DNA from: Hymenobacter ginkgonis
GTDB lineage: Bacteria > Bacteroidota > Bacteroidia > Cytophagales > Hymenobacteraceae
Direction: 5' to 3'
NCBI RefSeq assembly: GCF_009755225.1
Contig: NZ_WQKZ01000002.1
Span: 558,001 to 622,000 of the forward strand
Length of the DNA: 64,000 bases
The translations under genes were made by a program, and so were the position numbers. Below are positions 18,272-27,022 of this stretch, piece by piece. Positions within the stretch are counted from its first letter, which is position 1, and each line of letters starts with the position of its first letter. The notes under the pieces were generated by a model that was given only the letters and a program-made list of their open reading frames with translations, was not told where the DNA came from and did not search any database.

Positions 18272-19192
18272 GTGACTGCTACTATCCTATCCGAAACTGT
18301 GCTCCCCCACCTGCCATCGGCCTCGGGGGTAGAAATAGTGGGCACCACGGCGTACGTCGTCAGCGACGACGCGCCCTACCTCTACCTGCTCGACGCAGCT
18401 ACCCTCGCCCCCGCAGGCCAGGTCCAGTTATTTGAAACCACCGATTTTGGCACGGGCCGTATTCCCAAAGCCACAAAGCCTGACCTCGAAAGCATGGCCG
18501 CCGCAGTGGGCCCAGCGGGTGTGGCCGGGCTGCTGCTATGCGGCTCGGGCTCGCGGCCCAACCGCGATGTGGGCTACTATGTGGCCCTGCCCAATGCTGA
18601 AGCGCCGCTCGGCAGTGCCCCGCCGCACACGGCCACGCAGCGCCTCGACCTGCACCCGCTTTATATGCAGCTGCGGGCACACTTGGCGGCCGGAGTGGTG
18701 CTCAACATAGAGGCTGCGGCCACTACTGCCACCGAGCTGCTGCTGTTGCAGCGCTCGGTGGGTGGCGGGCCGGCATTGCTGTTTGCCCTACCCCTCGCCG
18801 CCACGCTCGCGCAATTGTTTGACCCGCGCTGCGTGGTACCCGCCGTGGCGCGCGTGCTCTCGTTTCAATTGCCGGTGCTAGAGGGCTACGCTGCTGGTTT
18901 TTCGGGCGCCACCTTCGTGGATGGGCAGCTACTCGTGACGGCCTCCGTCGAGGCCACGGCCGACGCCGTAGCCGACGGAGCCATGCTAGGCTCATTCGTG
19001 GGGGTGGTAAACCTGGTAGACCAAACGGCGGCTTTTGCTCGCCTAGCCTGGGCCGATGGCCGCGCCTACCTCGGCAAAGTAGAGGGCTTGGCCGTGCGCC
19101 GCACCCACAGCCCCGGCCGGCTAGAGCTGTTGCTCGTAACCGACGATGACTTGGGCGGCAGCACGGCGCTCGTGGCCGAAGTGCGCCTATAG
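18272..19192 (+). CDS. Conserved hypothetical protein, propeller-like
   Basis: About 306 residues from GTG 18272 (VTATILSETVLPHLPSASG); a TTG at 18245 would overlap the probable promoter. Repeated short beta blocks look like the blades of a small propeller: VEIVGTTAYVVSDDAPYLYLLD, PDLESMAAAVGPAGVAGLLLCGSGSRPNRD, and the closing LGKVEGLAVRRT...LLLVTDDDLGG. There is no signal peptide in the chosen form. I think it belongs to a DUF of this type seen in Hymenobacter (possibly DUF6929), but I cannot verify that. Its function is unknown and it stands alone. Confidence 0.75.
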   Translation: MTATILSETVLPHLPSASGVEIVGTTAYVVSDDAPYLYLLDAATLAPAGQVQLFETTDFGTGRIPKATKPDLESMAAAVGPAGVAGLLLCGSGSRPNRDVGYYVALPNAEAPLGSAPPHTATQRLDLHPLYMQLRAHLAAGVVLNIEAAATTATELLLLQRSVGGGPALLFALPLAATLAQLFDPRCVVPAVARVLSFQLPVLEGYAAGFSGATFVDGQLLVTASVEATADAVADGAMLGSFVGVVNLVDQTAAFARLAWADGRAYLGKVEGLAVRRTHSPGRLELLLVTDDDLGGSTALVAEVRL

Positions 19193-19300
19193 GAACTAAC
19201 TAGCAACCAGCAGTCTAACGGTACTGAAGGGCTAGCGCCGGCTAAGCCGAAAGCAAAGTGCGCTAGGTGGTTCTAAGTGCAGGTATTTTAACACTGAAGC

Positions 19301-19936
19301 TCAGGCGCTGACCCAACCCTCGCGGATGGCCCGCACCACGAGGCCTACGAGGGTACGCACGCCCGCCTTTTGCAACAGGGCCCGGCGGTGGCTTTCTACA
19401 GTGCGCACACTGAGGCAGAGGCGCTCCGCAATTTGCTCGTTGCACAAATCGTCTACTACCAAGCTCAGTACTTCGAGCTCGCGGGGGCTGAAGCCTGCGC
19501 GTGGGGGTAGGGCGCGCGGGCGGGCCGGCGCTGGCAGGGTAGAAACGTGCCCTTCGGCCAGCAGGTCTACCACGGCGCCCGCCACCTCACTGGGCGTGGC
19601 CTGGCGCGAGAGCAGGCGCAGCGTAGCCGCGTCGGGCCGGGCTTGGGGTAGGGAAGGCGGGCGGCGGCCCGTCAGTACCAACAGGGGTAATTGCGGGTGT
19701 TGGCGCTGAATCTGTTGCAGCATAGTGGGCAGCACGGTGGCCGGGAGGGCCGGGCCATCCACAATGAGCAGGGCGCACGGCTGCTGCCGCAATAAGGCTG
19801 GCAGCTGCGCGGGGTCGGTGGTGAAATGAATGGGGCAGTCCGGCCAGGTTTCGCGCAGCGTTACCAGTAGGCCATGGCGCAGTAGGGTGGGCGGGGCTGC
19901 CACCAGCAGGCCCGTATCCGGAAGGAGCGTTGCCAT
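19301..19936 (-). CDS. LuxR/NarL-type regulator with degenerate receiver
   Basis: 211 residues. Residues about 1-120 have a receiver fold with an Asp at LLIVDGPAL, but the acidic pair at the end of strand 1 is replaced (GLLVAAPPTLLRHGL). The conserved metal-binding site is therefore incomplete and phosphorylation is doubtful. After a Pro/Ala linker, a normal LuxR helix-turn-helix follows: FSPRELEVLSLVVDDLCNEQIAERL, SVRTVESHRRALLQKAGV. No sensor kinase is adjacent. The start is ATG 19936. Targets are not evident; the two minus-strand genes upstream are separated by about 355 bases. Confidence 0.88.
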   Translation of the reverse strand: MATLLPDTGLLVAAPPTLLRHGLLVTLRETWPDCPIHFTTDPAQLPALLRQQPCALLIVDGPALPATVLPTMLQQIQRQHPQLPLLVLTGRRPPSLPQARPDAATLRLLSRQATPSEVAGAVVDLLAEGHVSTLPAPARPRALPPRAGFSPRELEVLSLVVDDLCNEQIAERLCLSVRTVESHRRALLQKAGVRTLVGLVVRAIREGWVSA

Positions 19937-20291
19937 TTACCAAAAACTGACATCGGGTGGCAGCTAGCGTAAACAGGCAGTTAACAAGGGGCGCGCCGCA
20001 GTAAGCAACCGTCCGGGAGCACCCGCCAAGCGAGAGGGGTAGGGCCGGCGCGTAGGGGCGAGCCGTGCGCCTGCCACTACGCGCCGCCGGTCAGAGGGCG
20101 CAGTCGAAAAAACCGCGTCCCAGAAATCCGAGCCCACCGGGCCTGGAAAAACGGCCCTGGGAGCCGCCGCAAAGAGTGAAGTCATAGCTGGTAGGAGGAG
20201 TGAGGTACAAAGCCCATCCATCCTCAAATAAGCTGGACATAACCAACTGACTGTAAGAATAGATGTGGCGTAAAGTACGTGCCTGCTACCG
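19937..20291. other. Intergenic region without a convincing gene
   Basis: The stretch between the LuxR regulator and the minus-strand hypothetical gene is GC-rich near the regulator and more AT-rich near 20230-20300. A weak minus-strand frame (19964-20227) has Arg/Pro/Ala-rich composition typical of chance ORFs. I see no RNA or terminator. It probably holds the promoter of the LuxR gene. Confidence 0.5.
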
Positions 20292-20600
20292 CTAAAACAA
20301 ATGCGGAAATTCTAAAATACCTACTTCTAAGTAGGCGCCCGCGGGGAGCTCGCCGGGGTCGGCGTCGAGGAGCAAGGCGCGGGTCGGTGGCTCGTCGGCA
20401 TGGGCCAGCTCCTCGATGGTGCCAGGCAGGGGTAGAGGCGGCTGGCCAGGGCGATGCAGCGCCAAGCCCAGCACCGTATGCAGCGGCTGGGCGGCTAGCC
20501 AAGCGGCCGCGGGCGCCGCGGGCAGCACCAACAGCCCCAGCCCCGGCACCCGGAAACTGCTGCGGATACTAAATATTTCGGAAGCAGGGGCAGTGGCCAC
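20292..20600 (-). CDS. Small hypothetical protein
   Basis: A 102-residue frame 10 bases downstream of the secreted regulatory-like-domain gene, on the same strand. The sequence reads like a folded protein (SSFRVPGLGLLVLPAAPAAAWLAAQPLHTVLGLALH ... PAGAYLEVGILEFPHLF) rather than an out-of-frame shadow: it keeps balanced Leu/Val strands and a plausible amphipathic end. There is no signal peptide, and I do not recognise a family. The tight spacing suggests a two-gene operon. Confidence 0.55.
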   Translation of the reverse strand: MATAPASEIFSIRSSFRVPGLGLLVLPAAPAAAWLAAQPLHTVLGLALHRPGQPPLPLPGTIEELAHADEPPTRALLLDADPGELPAGAYLEVGILEFPHLF

Positions 20601-20610
20601 GTCAGCTGGC

Positions 20611-21009
20611 CTACTGGCCCGTTTTCATAATAAAGCCTTTGCGCTTGCCGCGCTGCTTGATGCGCGTGCCCGGCAGCAACTGCATCTCGACCATAACAGG
20701 GGTGCAGCTGTTAAGGGTTAGCTCGATGGGGGCGTAGCCGGCGGCGCTCACCGCTAGGGTAGGAAACTGCGTGACCTGCGCCGGCAACGTGAAGAAGCCC
20801 TCTTCATTGGTGATGAGAATGATGCTGGTGCCTTTAACGGCCACCGTGACGCCCGCCAGGGGCTTTTCGCTGGCGCTGACCCGGCCGCTAAACACCGCGC
20901 ACGGCTGGGCAGGAGCCCCGGCCGCCGGGTGGGGGGTAGGCGCCGTTTGGGCCAAAACCGGCCCGGCACTGGCCAAAAACAGGCTAAAGAAGAGAACTGA
21001 ATTTTTCAT
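20611..21009 (-). CDS. Secreted protein with carboxypeptidase-regulatory-like domain
   Basis: 132 residues with a clear signal peptide (MKNSVLFFSLFLASAGPVLAQ). The mature part is one CarboxypepD-regulatory-like Ig fold: VFSGRVSASEKPLAGVTVAVKGTSIILITNEEGFFTLPAQV, then LAVSAAGYAPIELTL. It ends in a basic tail (RIKQRGKRKGF). Such single domains occur in TonB-receptor N-termini and in small periplasmic Bacteroidota proteins. Here there is no plug or barrel. The start ATG 21009 is unambiguous. It probably shares a transcript with the following 102-residue gene. Confidence 0.8.
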   Translation of the reverse strand: MKNSVLFFSLFLASAGPVLAQTAPTPHPAAGAPAQPCAVFSGRVSASEKPLAGVTVAVKGTSIILITNEEGFFTLPAQVTQFPTLAVSAAGYAPIELTLNSCTPVMVEMQLLPGTRIKQRGKRKGFIMKTGQ

Positions 21010-21197
21010 AGAAAAGCAGCGGCTACCCGCGCACGGCCACGCCGCGCACTAGAGGGTGGGAGAGAAGCACTAGATACGGTAAAAATGAGCAAAAGCTGAA
21101 CACGACGCTTCTTTTCAACAAGCGTGCCGGGCTGTAGTACCTTTTACGGCCCGGGCTGCGTAAGTCGAGCCATTGCACCTACTTTTTACTGTTGAGC

Positions 21198-23336
21198 ATG
21201 AGCATTTGTACTACTTCTCGTTGGTGGCTAGTGGCGCTGGTGTGGGGCCTGTGGGTGGGGGTAGGGCCGGGGCCCAGCGCGCTCCGGGCGCAGTCGGCAC
21301 CGCTGCCCTGCCTGCTACTGCCCCTAAGCCCCGCCGAGCGTGTGCAGGCGGCCAGCCTCGTAGTAGAGGCCGAAGTGCTCGATGCCGTGGGCGAGTGGGA
21401 TGCTGCTCACCAGCACATTTTTACGCGGCAGCGGCTGCGCGTATTTCGGGTGCTGAAAGGGGCGCTGCCCGATACCGCTGCCCTACCCCTGCTGGTGGAA
21501 GGCGGCCAGGTGGGCCTGGCCCGGCAGGAGCTCACCAATACGCTGCACCCGCTGCCAGTGGGCCAGCAAGGCCTGTTCTTTTTGATGCCCGCGCCTTGGG
21601 TTGCTGTGGGCGGCGGGCCCGCCTTTGCGGCTTACGCATCTAGCCAGGGCGTTATTTTGTATGATGTGGCGCGGGGCACGGCGGCCGAGCCGGCCCGTAC
21701 CTACGCCAGTTGGGCCGCCGCCCGCCAGCAAACCGAGCAGCTTAGTGGCCAGCCTGCCCAGCAGCTACGGCCCAATTGGCGGCTGCTAGCGGCTGCTCCG
21801 CGCGCCTTAGGAGCCAAGGCCAGCAGTCCTAATTCGACGCTGCAAACGCTGGCGCCGGCCATTGTTTCTTTTAGCCCGGCCCTGGCCACGGCCGGTACAG
21901 GCGTAGTGCTCACCATTCGGGGGAGCGGTTTTGGCAGCAGCCGGGGCAGCGGGGGCGTCGATTTTCGCAATGCCGACGACGGGGGCGCCACCACTACCCG
22001 CGCCCTCGACCGCGACTACCTGAGCTGGAGCGACACGCAGGTGCAGGTGCACATTCCGTCGCTGGCCAGCGGCGGCCACCCCGCCGGCACCGGTCCAGTA
22101 AGCGTGGTAACCAGCGATGGCACCACGGCTACTACGGCCACTTCGGTCACTATCCTCTATGCGCTCAGCAACATAGATAATGCGGCCGGTACGCTGGCCG
22201 ACCGCCCCAGCCACATTGCCACCAATGCCACGGGCGGCCTCACGTTTCATATTAGCCCCAATTTTCGGAGTAATGCCGCCGCCACTGCGGCCTGGCAGCG
22301 CGGCTTGGCGCAGTGGCGCTGTAGCACGGGCATCAACTGGGAGCTGGGAAGCGATGCCGCGGCCAACACCATCGCGTCGGACAATAGCAACGTTATTGCC
22401 TTTGACGATGGCAACACGCTGCCCGCCCGCGTGCTGGGTCGCACCACGTCGTACTACCAGGGCTGCTACGACCCCACCGGCAACGTGGTATTCTACGTGG
22501 CCGAAATCGACCAGCTATTCACCTCTGCCCTGCCGTTTCAGTTTGGGCCCGCGCTGGCGCTGGGTGGGCAGTACGATTTTGAGTCGGTAGCCGTGCACGA
22601 GCTCGGCCATGCCCAGCAGCTCACCCACCTGATTCGGCCGCGGGCCATTATGCACTACGGCATTGCGGCAGGCACCAACCTGCGGGTGCTCGACCCGGCT
22701 TCTGATGTGGCGGGCGGGCGACTGGTGCTGCGCACCCGTAGCTTTCGCAACCGGGGCTGCGGCGGGCCAGGCTTGCTGCCAGCGCCCCTCTCGGGGCTGG
22801 CGGCGGGGGTAGGGCCTACCCCCCTCCTCACCTTCAGCACGCGCGACGAGTGCTTTGTAAGCAGCTTTGTGCTAGAGCGTAGCGCGGGCATTGATACCAC
22901 TGCGGCGGCCGCGGGCTGGCAGGCCGTGGCCACCATAGCCGCCGGCCAGGCCACTGGCCAGTACACCCTCACCGACCCGCAGCCGCCCGGTGGCTTGCGC
23001 TACTACCGCTTGGGCGTGCGCCGGCCCGATGGCAGCACCGACTACGCCGCACCACTGGCCATGAGTGCCGAGGCAGTAGCGGCGGGTGCCCAGGTTTTCC
23101 CAAACCCCGTGGTGGGCGATGCCGTGCAGCTTACGTACTCGGCCGCCGTGGCCGGCAACCTGGTGCTGCGTTTCTACGACGAGCTGGGCCGCTACCACCG
23201 GGGCCAGCGCGTGGCGGTGCAAGCCGGCCTCAACGTGCTGACGCTGAGCATGGCCGGGATGGCACCTGGCTTCTACATCCTGCGCTTTACTGCCGCCGAC
23301 CAAAGCAGCCGCAGCGTGCGCCTGGTGCGGCTATAA
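21198..23336 (+). CDS. T9SS-exported metzincin-like metalloprotease with IPT/TIG domain
   Basis: About 712 residues from ATG 21198 (TTG 21192 is upstream). A signal peptide ends near SALRAQ. An IPT/TIG Ig domain follows (IVSFSPALATAGTGVVLTIRGSGFGS), then a catalytic domain with HELGHAQQLTH at about residues 467-477. This is HExxHxxxxxH with Gln where metzincins usually have Gly. A candidate Met-turn follows at AIMHYG (Met about 485). The C-terminus is a T9SS type A sorting domain (AQVFPNPVVGDAVQLTY ... MAGMAPGFYILRF). It is predicted to be a cell-surface or secreted protease. No immunity or chaperone gene is adjacent. Confidence 0.87.
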   Translation: MSICTTSRWWLVALVWGLWVGVGPGPSALRAQSAPLPCLLLPLSPAERVQAASLVVEAEVLDAVGEWDAAHQHIFTRQRLRVFRVLKGALPDTAALPLLVEGGQVGLARQELTNTLHPLPVGQQGLFFLMPAPWVAVGGGPAFAAYASSQGVILYDVARGTAAEPARTYASWAAARQQTEQLSGQPAQQLRPNWRLLAAAPRALGAKASSPNSTLQTLAPAIVSFSPALATAGTGVVLTIRGSGFGSSRGSGGVDFRNADDGGATTTRALDRDYLSWSDTQVQVHIPSLASGGHPAGTGPVSVVTSDGTTATTATSVTILYALSNIDNAAGTLADRPSHIATNATGGLTFHISPNFRSNAAATAAWQRGLAQWRCSTGINWELGSDAAANTIASDNSNVIAFDDGNTLPARVLGRTTSYYQGCYDPTGNVVFYVAEIDQLFTSALPFQFGPALALGGQYDFESVAVHELGHAQQLTHLIRPRAIMHYGIAAGTNLRVLDPASDVAGGRLVLRTRSFRNRGCGGPGLLPAPLSGLAAGVGPTPLLTFSTRDECFVSSFVLERSAGIDTTAAAAGWQAVATIAAGQATGQYTLTDPQPPGGLRYYRLGVRRPDGSTDYAAPLAMSAEAVAAGAQVFPNPVVGDAVQLTYSAAVAGNLVLRFYDELGRYHRGQRVAVQAGLNVLTLSMAGMAPGFYILRFTAADQSSRSVRLVRL
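22805..22823. repeat. Perfect palindrome of two abutting motif copies
   Basis: GGGGGTAGG, one central G, then CCTACCCCC: two copies of the dispersed motif head to head, inside the metzincin gene just after the catalytic domain. Confidence 0.9.
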
Positions 23337-23356
23337 GCTGGAGCAGGGGGTAGGGC

Positions 23357-23857
23357 TTACAGGCCCGCCGCGGCCGGCGCCACCTCGTAGGCCGCCAACT
23401 CGTCGGCGCCCAGGTTGCCATTGAGCCACTCGCTTTCGATGTTGGCGCCGAGCTTTTTGTAGAAGCCGATGGCCGGCTCGTTCCAGTCGAGCACCTGCCA
23501 CTTAAGGCGCTGGGCACCGGTGCGGCGCGCCTCGGCCACTACGGCATCGAAGAGCAGCCGGCCGTAGCCCCCTCGCCGGGCGGCCTCGGTTACCACCAGG
23601 TCTTCGAGGTACAACATGCGGCCTTTCCAGGTCGAATACGCGGTGTAGAAAAGGGCCAGGCCCACCAGCGCGGCCTCGTTTTCGAGCACAAAAAAACCAA
23701 AAATCGGCGCCGGGCCGAAGCCATCGTGCCGCATCATTTCCAGGGTGTTCGTAACGGCCTCGGGCGCACGTTCATACGCAGCTAGCTCCTGAATGAGGGC
23801 CAGCACCTGGGGCAAATCGGCCTCCCGGCCCCGGCGCAAAACAAGTGAAGTAGCCAT
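23357..23857 (-). CDS. GNAT-family N-acetyltransferase
   Basis: A 166-residue acetyl-CoA-dependent acetyltransferase resembling spermidine/diamine acetyltransferases. It begins LVLRRGREADLPQVLALIQELAAYERAP and has the central strand ALFYTAYSTWKGRMLYLEDLVV, the acetyl-CoA loop ARRGGYGRLLFDAV and the terminal WQVLDWNEPAIGFYKKLGA. The substrate cannot be fixed from sequence; polyamine- or amino-acid-like amines are typical. The start is ATG 23857. It lies downstream of the small lipoprotein gene across a hairpin. Confidence 0.9.
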   Translation of the reverse strand: MATSLVLRRGREADLPQVLALIQELAAYERAPEAVTNTLEMMRHDGFGPAPIFGFFVLENEAALVGLALFYTAYSTWKGRMLYLEDLVVTEAARRGGYGRLLFDAVVAEARRTGAQRLKWQVLDWNEPAIGFYKKLGANIESEWLNGNLGADELAAYEVAPAAAGL

Positions 23858-23890
23858 AAGAAAAGGAAGAGGGTAGCGTACTAGACCAAA

Positions 23891-23941
23891 CGAAAGCCTG
23901 CGTTCCTAAGCTGCCAGGCAACTCAGAAACGCAGGCTTTCG
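23891..23941 (-). terminator. Hairpin downstream of the lipoprotein gene
   Basis: A perfect 14-bp inverted repeat (CGAAAGCCTGCGTT) with a 23-base loop. It follows the lipoprotein gene on the minus strand; the T tract after it is weak. Confidence 0.7.
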
Positions 23942-23972
23942 CAAGTAAAAAAGAATTAGTGGAATCTGCGAT

Positions 23973-24233
23973 TTACATCTGCGGCTGCATCTTCTTGATG
24001 TCCTCCGTGGCGTTGGGAGCGGTCAGCTCGCGCATTACGCTGTTGGGCGCCGGGGCGGGGGCTTTTTTGCCGCCGGTGGTATCGGGCGGCGGCGGGGGTA
24101 GGGCCGGCAGGGGCGCGGTAGCTACGTCGTCTTCGGTCGAAGTGGGGTTGCCGTCGGGCGAGCTGCATGCCGACAGGGCCAGCGTCAGGGCAGCCGAAGC
24201 CAGCAGCGCGGGCAGGAAGCGTTTCATCATCAT
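23973..24233 (-). CDS. Small Pro-rich lipoprotein
   Basis: 86 residues with a lipoprotein signal (MMMKRFLPALLASAALTLALSAC, lipobox LSAC). The mature part is short and disordered: an Asp/Thr segment, a run of Pro (PALPPPPPD) and a polar tail. It is predicted to be anchored in a cell-envelope membrane. No family is recognised. It is the second gene after the small membrane protein on the minus strand and ends before a hairpin. Confidence 0.75.
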   Translation of the reverse strand: MMMKRFLPALLASAALTLALSACSSPDGNPTSTEDDVATAPLPALPPPPPDTTGGKKAPAPAPNSVMRELTAPNATEDIKKMQPQM

Positions 24234-24260
24234 GAGGTAAGCCAGATTTAAGGCCGCAAG

Positions 24261-24725
24261 TTACGCAGCGATGGGAGAGATAGGGTAGGAGTAGAGCCAG
24301 AGAAAATAGCCCAGCAGCGCGGCGCGGGCCGTCCAGGCCAGCGTGCGCAGCCAGTTGGTGCGCGTGAGGCCATCGATGGCAATATAGTTGTACCCCTGCG
24401 CCTCTAGCCGGTTGTGAAAAGGCACCGCCACCAAAAACGTGGCCGCCCAAATGCCCACGACCAGCGCCAGCTGCCCGAGCGCCGGCCCCGCCCCCCAGCG
24501 CGGGTAGGCGGACCAGGCCAGCCAGCCGGCCAGCGCCAGCTCGAGCACCATGGGGGCGCCCACCACCCAGCCCATGCCGCGCGTGTGGGCCCGGTGGTAG
24601 CGGCCAAATTCGGGCTTGCCCACCAGCGCCAGCGCCGGATACACCACCAGCTGCACCACCCAGATAACGCCCGTGAGGTAGGCCGCCAGGGCAAAATTGA
24701 GCAGGAGCAAGTGCGGCAGCGACAT
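24261..24725 (-). CDS. Predicted four-helix integral membrane protein
   Basis: 154 residues from ATG 24725 (the codon before is TTG). Four hydrophobic helices are visible: LLLLNFALAAYLTGVIWVVQLVV, GAPMVLELALAGWLAW, ALGQLALVVGIWAATFLVAV and a C-terminal LAWTARAALLGYFLWLY. Polar loops carry FGRYHRAHTRGMGWV and FHNRLEAQGYNYIAIDGLTRTNWLRT. The architecture resembles small DUF1772-like membrane proteins, but I cannot assign a family firmly. It is divergent from the M13 peptidase. Confidence 0.78.
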   Translation of the reverse strand: MSLPHLLLLNFALAAYLTGVIWVVQLVVYPALALVGKPEFGRYHRAHTRGMGWVVGAPMVLELALAGWLAWSAYPRWGAGPALGQLALVVGIWAATFLVAVPFHNRLEAQGYNYIAIDGLTRTNWLRTLAWTARAALLGYFLWLYSYPISPIAA

Positions 24726-24852
24726 CAAGGCGGAAAGTAGTGCAACCGTCCTACGTAAAGCGCCGCCCCTTAGCTAATGTGCGCCCGCCCGCGCTACTAT
24801 TGTGGAGCTGAGCGGTAGGCTCGGCAATGCTTCTTAGCTCTTTGTCTTCTAC

Positions 24853-26904
24853 ATGAATAAAAACCTACTGGCGCTGCCGCTGCTGGCAGCCCTGGCCACG
24901 GCCTGCCATTCTTCCACTACCTCCACGGCTGGCGCCGATGGCAAGCCCGATTTGCTGCACGCCGCCCTTGACACCACCGTGGCGCCCGGCAACGATTTTT
25001 TCAGCTACGCGAACGGCACCTGGATTAAAAACCATCCCATCCCGGCTTCGGAAAACAGCTCGGGCATCGGCATTGAGGTGCAGAAGGAAGTGTATGCCCG
25101 CTTGCGTGAGATCAGCGTGGAAGCGGCCAAGGCCAACGCGGCAGCCGGCAGCAACCAGCAGAAAATCGGCGATTTCTGGGCCGTGGGAATTGATTCGGTG
25201 AAGGCTGATAAACTGGGGGCTACCCCCCTCAAACCCGAGCTCGACCGCATTGCGGCCCTGAAAACGGCGGCCGATGTGCAGGCCGAAATCGCGCGGCTCA
25301 TTCCGCTAGGCGTCGATGCGCTCATCGGCCCCAATGTGCAGCAAGACGCCAAAAACAGCGATAAAATGGCGCTCTACCTGTGGCAGTCGGGCCTAGGCCT
25401 GCCCAACCGCGACTACTACTTCAACACCGATACGCGCACCAAAAACATTCGGCGCGCCTACTTGCGCCACGTCGCCAACACCTTTAAGCTGCTGGGCCAG
25501 GACTCGGCCACGGCCAACGCCCACGCGGCGCGGGTAATGGCCCTCGAAACCACGCTGGCCAAGTCGTCGCGCAAGCTCGAAGCCCTGCGCGACCCCTACG
25601 CCAACTACCACAAAATGAGCCTGGCGCAGCTCGATAAGCTCACGCCGGGCCTCGACTGGAAAACCTGGTTTGGCCAGTTGGGCCAGCAGCGGCTCGATTC
25701 GGTGATTGTGGGGCAGCCCGAATTTTATCAGACCGTTGGCACGCTGCTGAAAACTACCCCACTCGCCGATTGGCAGGCTTACCTGAGCTGGCAGCTAACC
25801 CACGAATATGCGCCCACGCTGAGCCGCGATTTCGACCAGGAGAACTTCCGGTTCTATGGCACGGTGCTGCACGGCGCCACCAGCCAGCGCCCCCGCTGGA
25901 AGCGCGTGCTCGATATGCAGGAGCGCGCGCTGGGCGACGCCCTGGGCCAGCTTTTTGTGAAAGAATACTTCAAGCCGGAGGCCAAAGCCCGCTACGATAC
26001 CCTGGTGAAAAACGTGGTGTCGTCCTTCGCCGACCACATCAAAAACGTGGACTGGATGAGCGCGCCCACCAAAGTTGTGGCCCTGGATAAGCTCCATAAA
26101 ATCACGCCTAAAGTAGGCTACCCCACCAAGTGGAAGAATTACGCGTCGCTCACAATCGACCGCAGTTCACTCACGGCCAACGTGATGCGCGCTCACCAGT
26201 GGCGCTATAAGTACTACGAGATTGACAAGCTCGGCAAGCCCGTGGACCGCACCGAGTGGAACATGACGCCCCAGACCTACAACGCCTACTATAACCCCAG
26301 CAACAACGAGATTGTGCTGCCTGCCGCCGCCTTCGCCGTGCCTACCCTGCTCGATGCCGATGCCGACGATGCGCTGGTGTACGGCTACGCCGGCGCCAGC
26401 ACCATCGGCCACGAGCTCACCCACGGCTTCGACGACGAGGGTAGCCAGTTCGACGCCAAAGGCAACCTGCACGAGTGGTGGAGCAAGGACGACCGCAAGC
26501 GCTTCAACCAGCGCGTGGCCGTCATTGTCAGGCAGTTCAATGGCTACACGCTGCTCGATTCGCTGCACATCAACGGCAAGGCCACGGCCGGCGAAAACAT
26601 CGCCGACCTTGGCGGCATTGTCATCGGCCTCGACGCCTTCAAGAAAACCAAGCAGTACAAGGAGGGCCAGAAAATTAACGGCCTCACGCCCGTGCAACGC
26701 TACTTCTTGGGCTACGCCCTGGGCTGGCAAATGCACTTTCGCGACGAAAGCCTGGCCTCGCAGCTGCTCACCGACGTGCACTCGCCGGCCCAATACCGTG
26801 TGAATGGCCCGATGGCCGACGTGCCGGCCTTCTACGAAGCCTTTGGGGTGAAGCCCGGCCAAAAGCTCTACATCCCCGACTCGGCGCGCGTGAAAATCTG
26901 GTAG
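24853..26904 (+). CDS. M13 family metallopeptidase (neprilysin/PepO-like)
   Basis: A 683-residue lipoprotein-type zinc endopeptidase. The N-terminus is MNKNLLALPLLAALATAC (lipobox Cys18). The M13 N-terminal domain (TTVAPGNDFFSYANGTWIKNHPIPASEN) precedes the catalytic domain with NAYYNPSNNEIVLPAA, the zinc motif HELTHGFDDEGSQFD and GENIADLGG, which supplies the third ligand and a catalytic Asp. It ends in the usual RVKIW-type C-terminus. It probably degrades peptides in the periplasm or at the outer membrane. It is a single gene followed by a clear terminator. Confidence 0.95.
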   Translation: MNKNLLALPLLAALATACHSSTTSTAGADGKPDLLHAALDTTVAPGNDFFSYANGTWIKNHPIPASENSSGIGIEVQKEVYARLREISVEAAKANAAAGSNQQKIGDFWAVGIDSVKADKLGATPLKPELDRIAALKTAADVQAEIARLIPLGVDALIGPNVQQDAKNSDKMALYLWQSGLGLPNRDYYFNTDTRTKNIRRAYLRHVANTFKLLGQDSATANAHAARVMALETTLAKSSRKLEALRDPYANYHKMSLAQLDKLTPGLDWKTWFGQLGQQRLDSVIVGQPEFYQTVGTLLKTTPLADWQAYLSWQLTHEYAPTLSRDFDQENFRFYGTVLHGATSQRPRWKRVLDMQERALGDALGQLFVKEYFKPEAKARYDTLVKNVVSSFADHIKNVDWMSAPTKVVALDKLHKITPKVGYPTKWKNYASLTIDRSSLTANVMRAHQWRYKYYEIDKLGKPVDRTEWNMTPQTYNAYYNPSNNEIVLPAAAFAVPTLLDADADDALVYGYAGASTIGHELTHGFDDEGSQFDAKGNLHEWWSKDDRKRFNQRVAVIVRQFNGYTLLDSLHINGKATAGENIADLGGIVIGLDAFKKTKQYKEGQKINGLTPVQRYFLGYALGWQMHFRDESLASQLLTDVHSPAQYRVNGPMADVPAFYEAFGVKPGQKLYIPDSARVKIW

Positions 26905-26952
26905 CAGGGGGTAGAAAGCATGCTGCCTAAGTAGTATGAATACCAGATGAAT

Positions 26953-26980
26953 GTAAGCCCGGCCCCCGCGCCGGGCTTAC
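26953..26980 (+). terminator. Terminator after the M13 peptidase gene
   Basis: A perfect 11-bp stem (GTAAGCCCGGC) with a 6-base loop and a following TTTT. Confidence 0.88.
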
Positions 26981-27022
26981 TTTTGCTGGGCGTATTGCTT
27001 ACGCCTTTACTTTTTCTGGTTG

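Noticed and set aside
19964..20227. Possible 87-residue minus-strand gene upstream of the LuxR regulator
   Set aside because: The Arg/Pro/Ala-rich sequence has no fold-like pattern, and its position fits a promoter region better.
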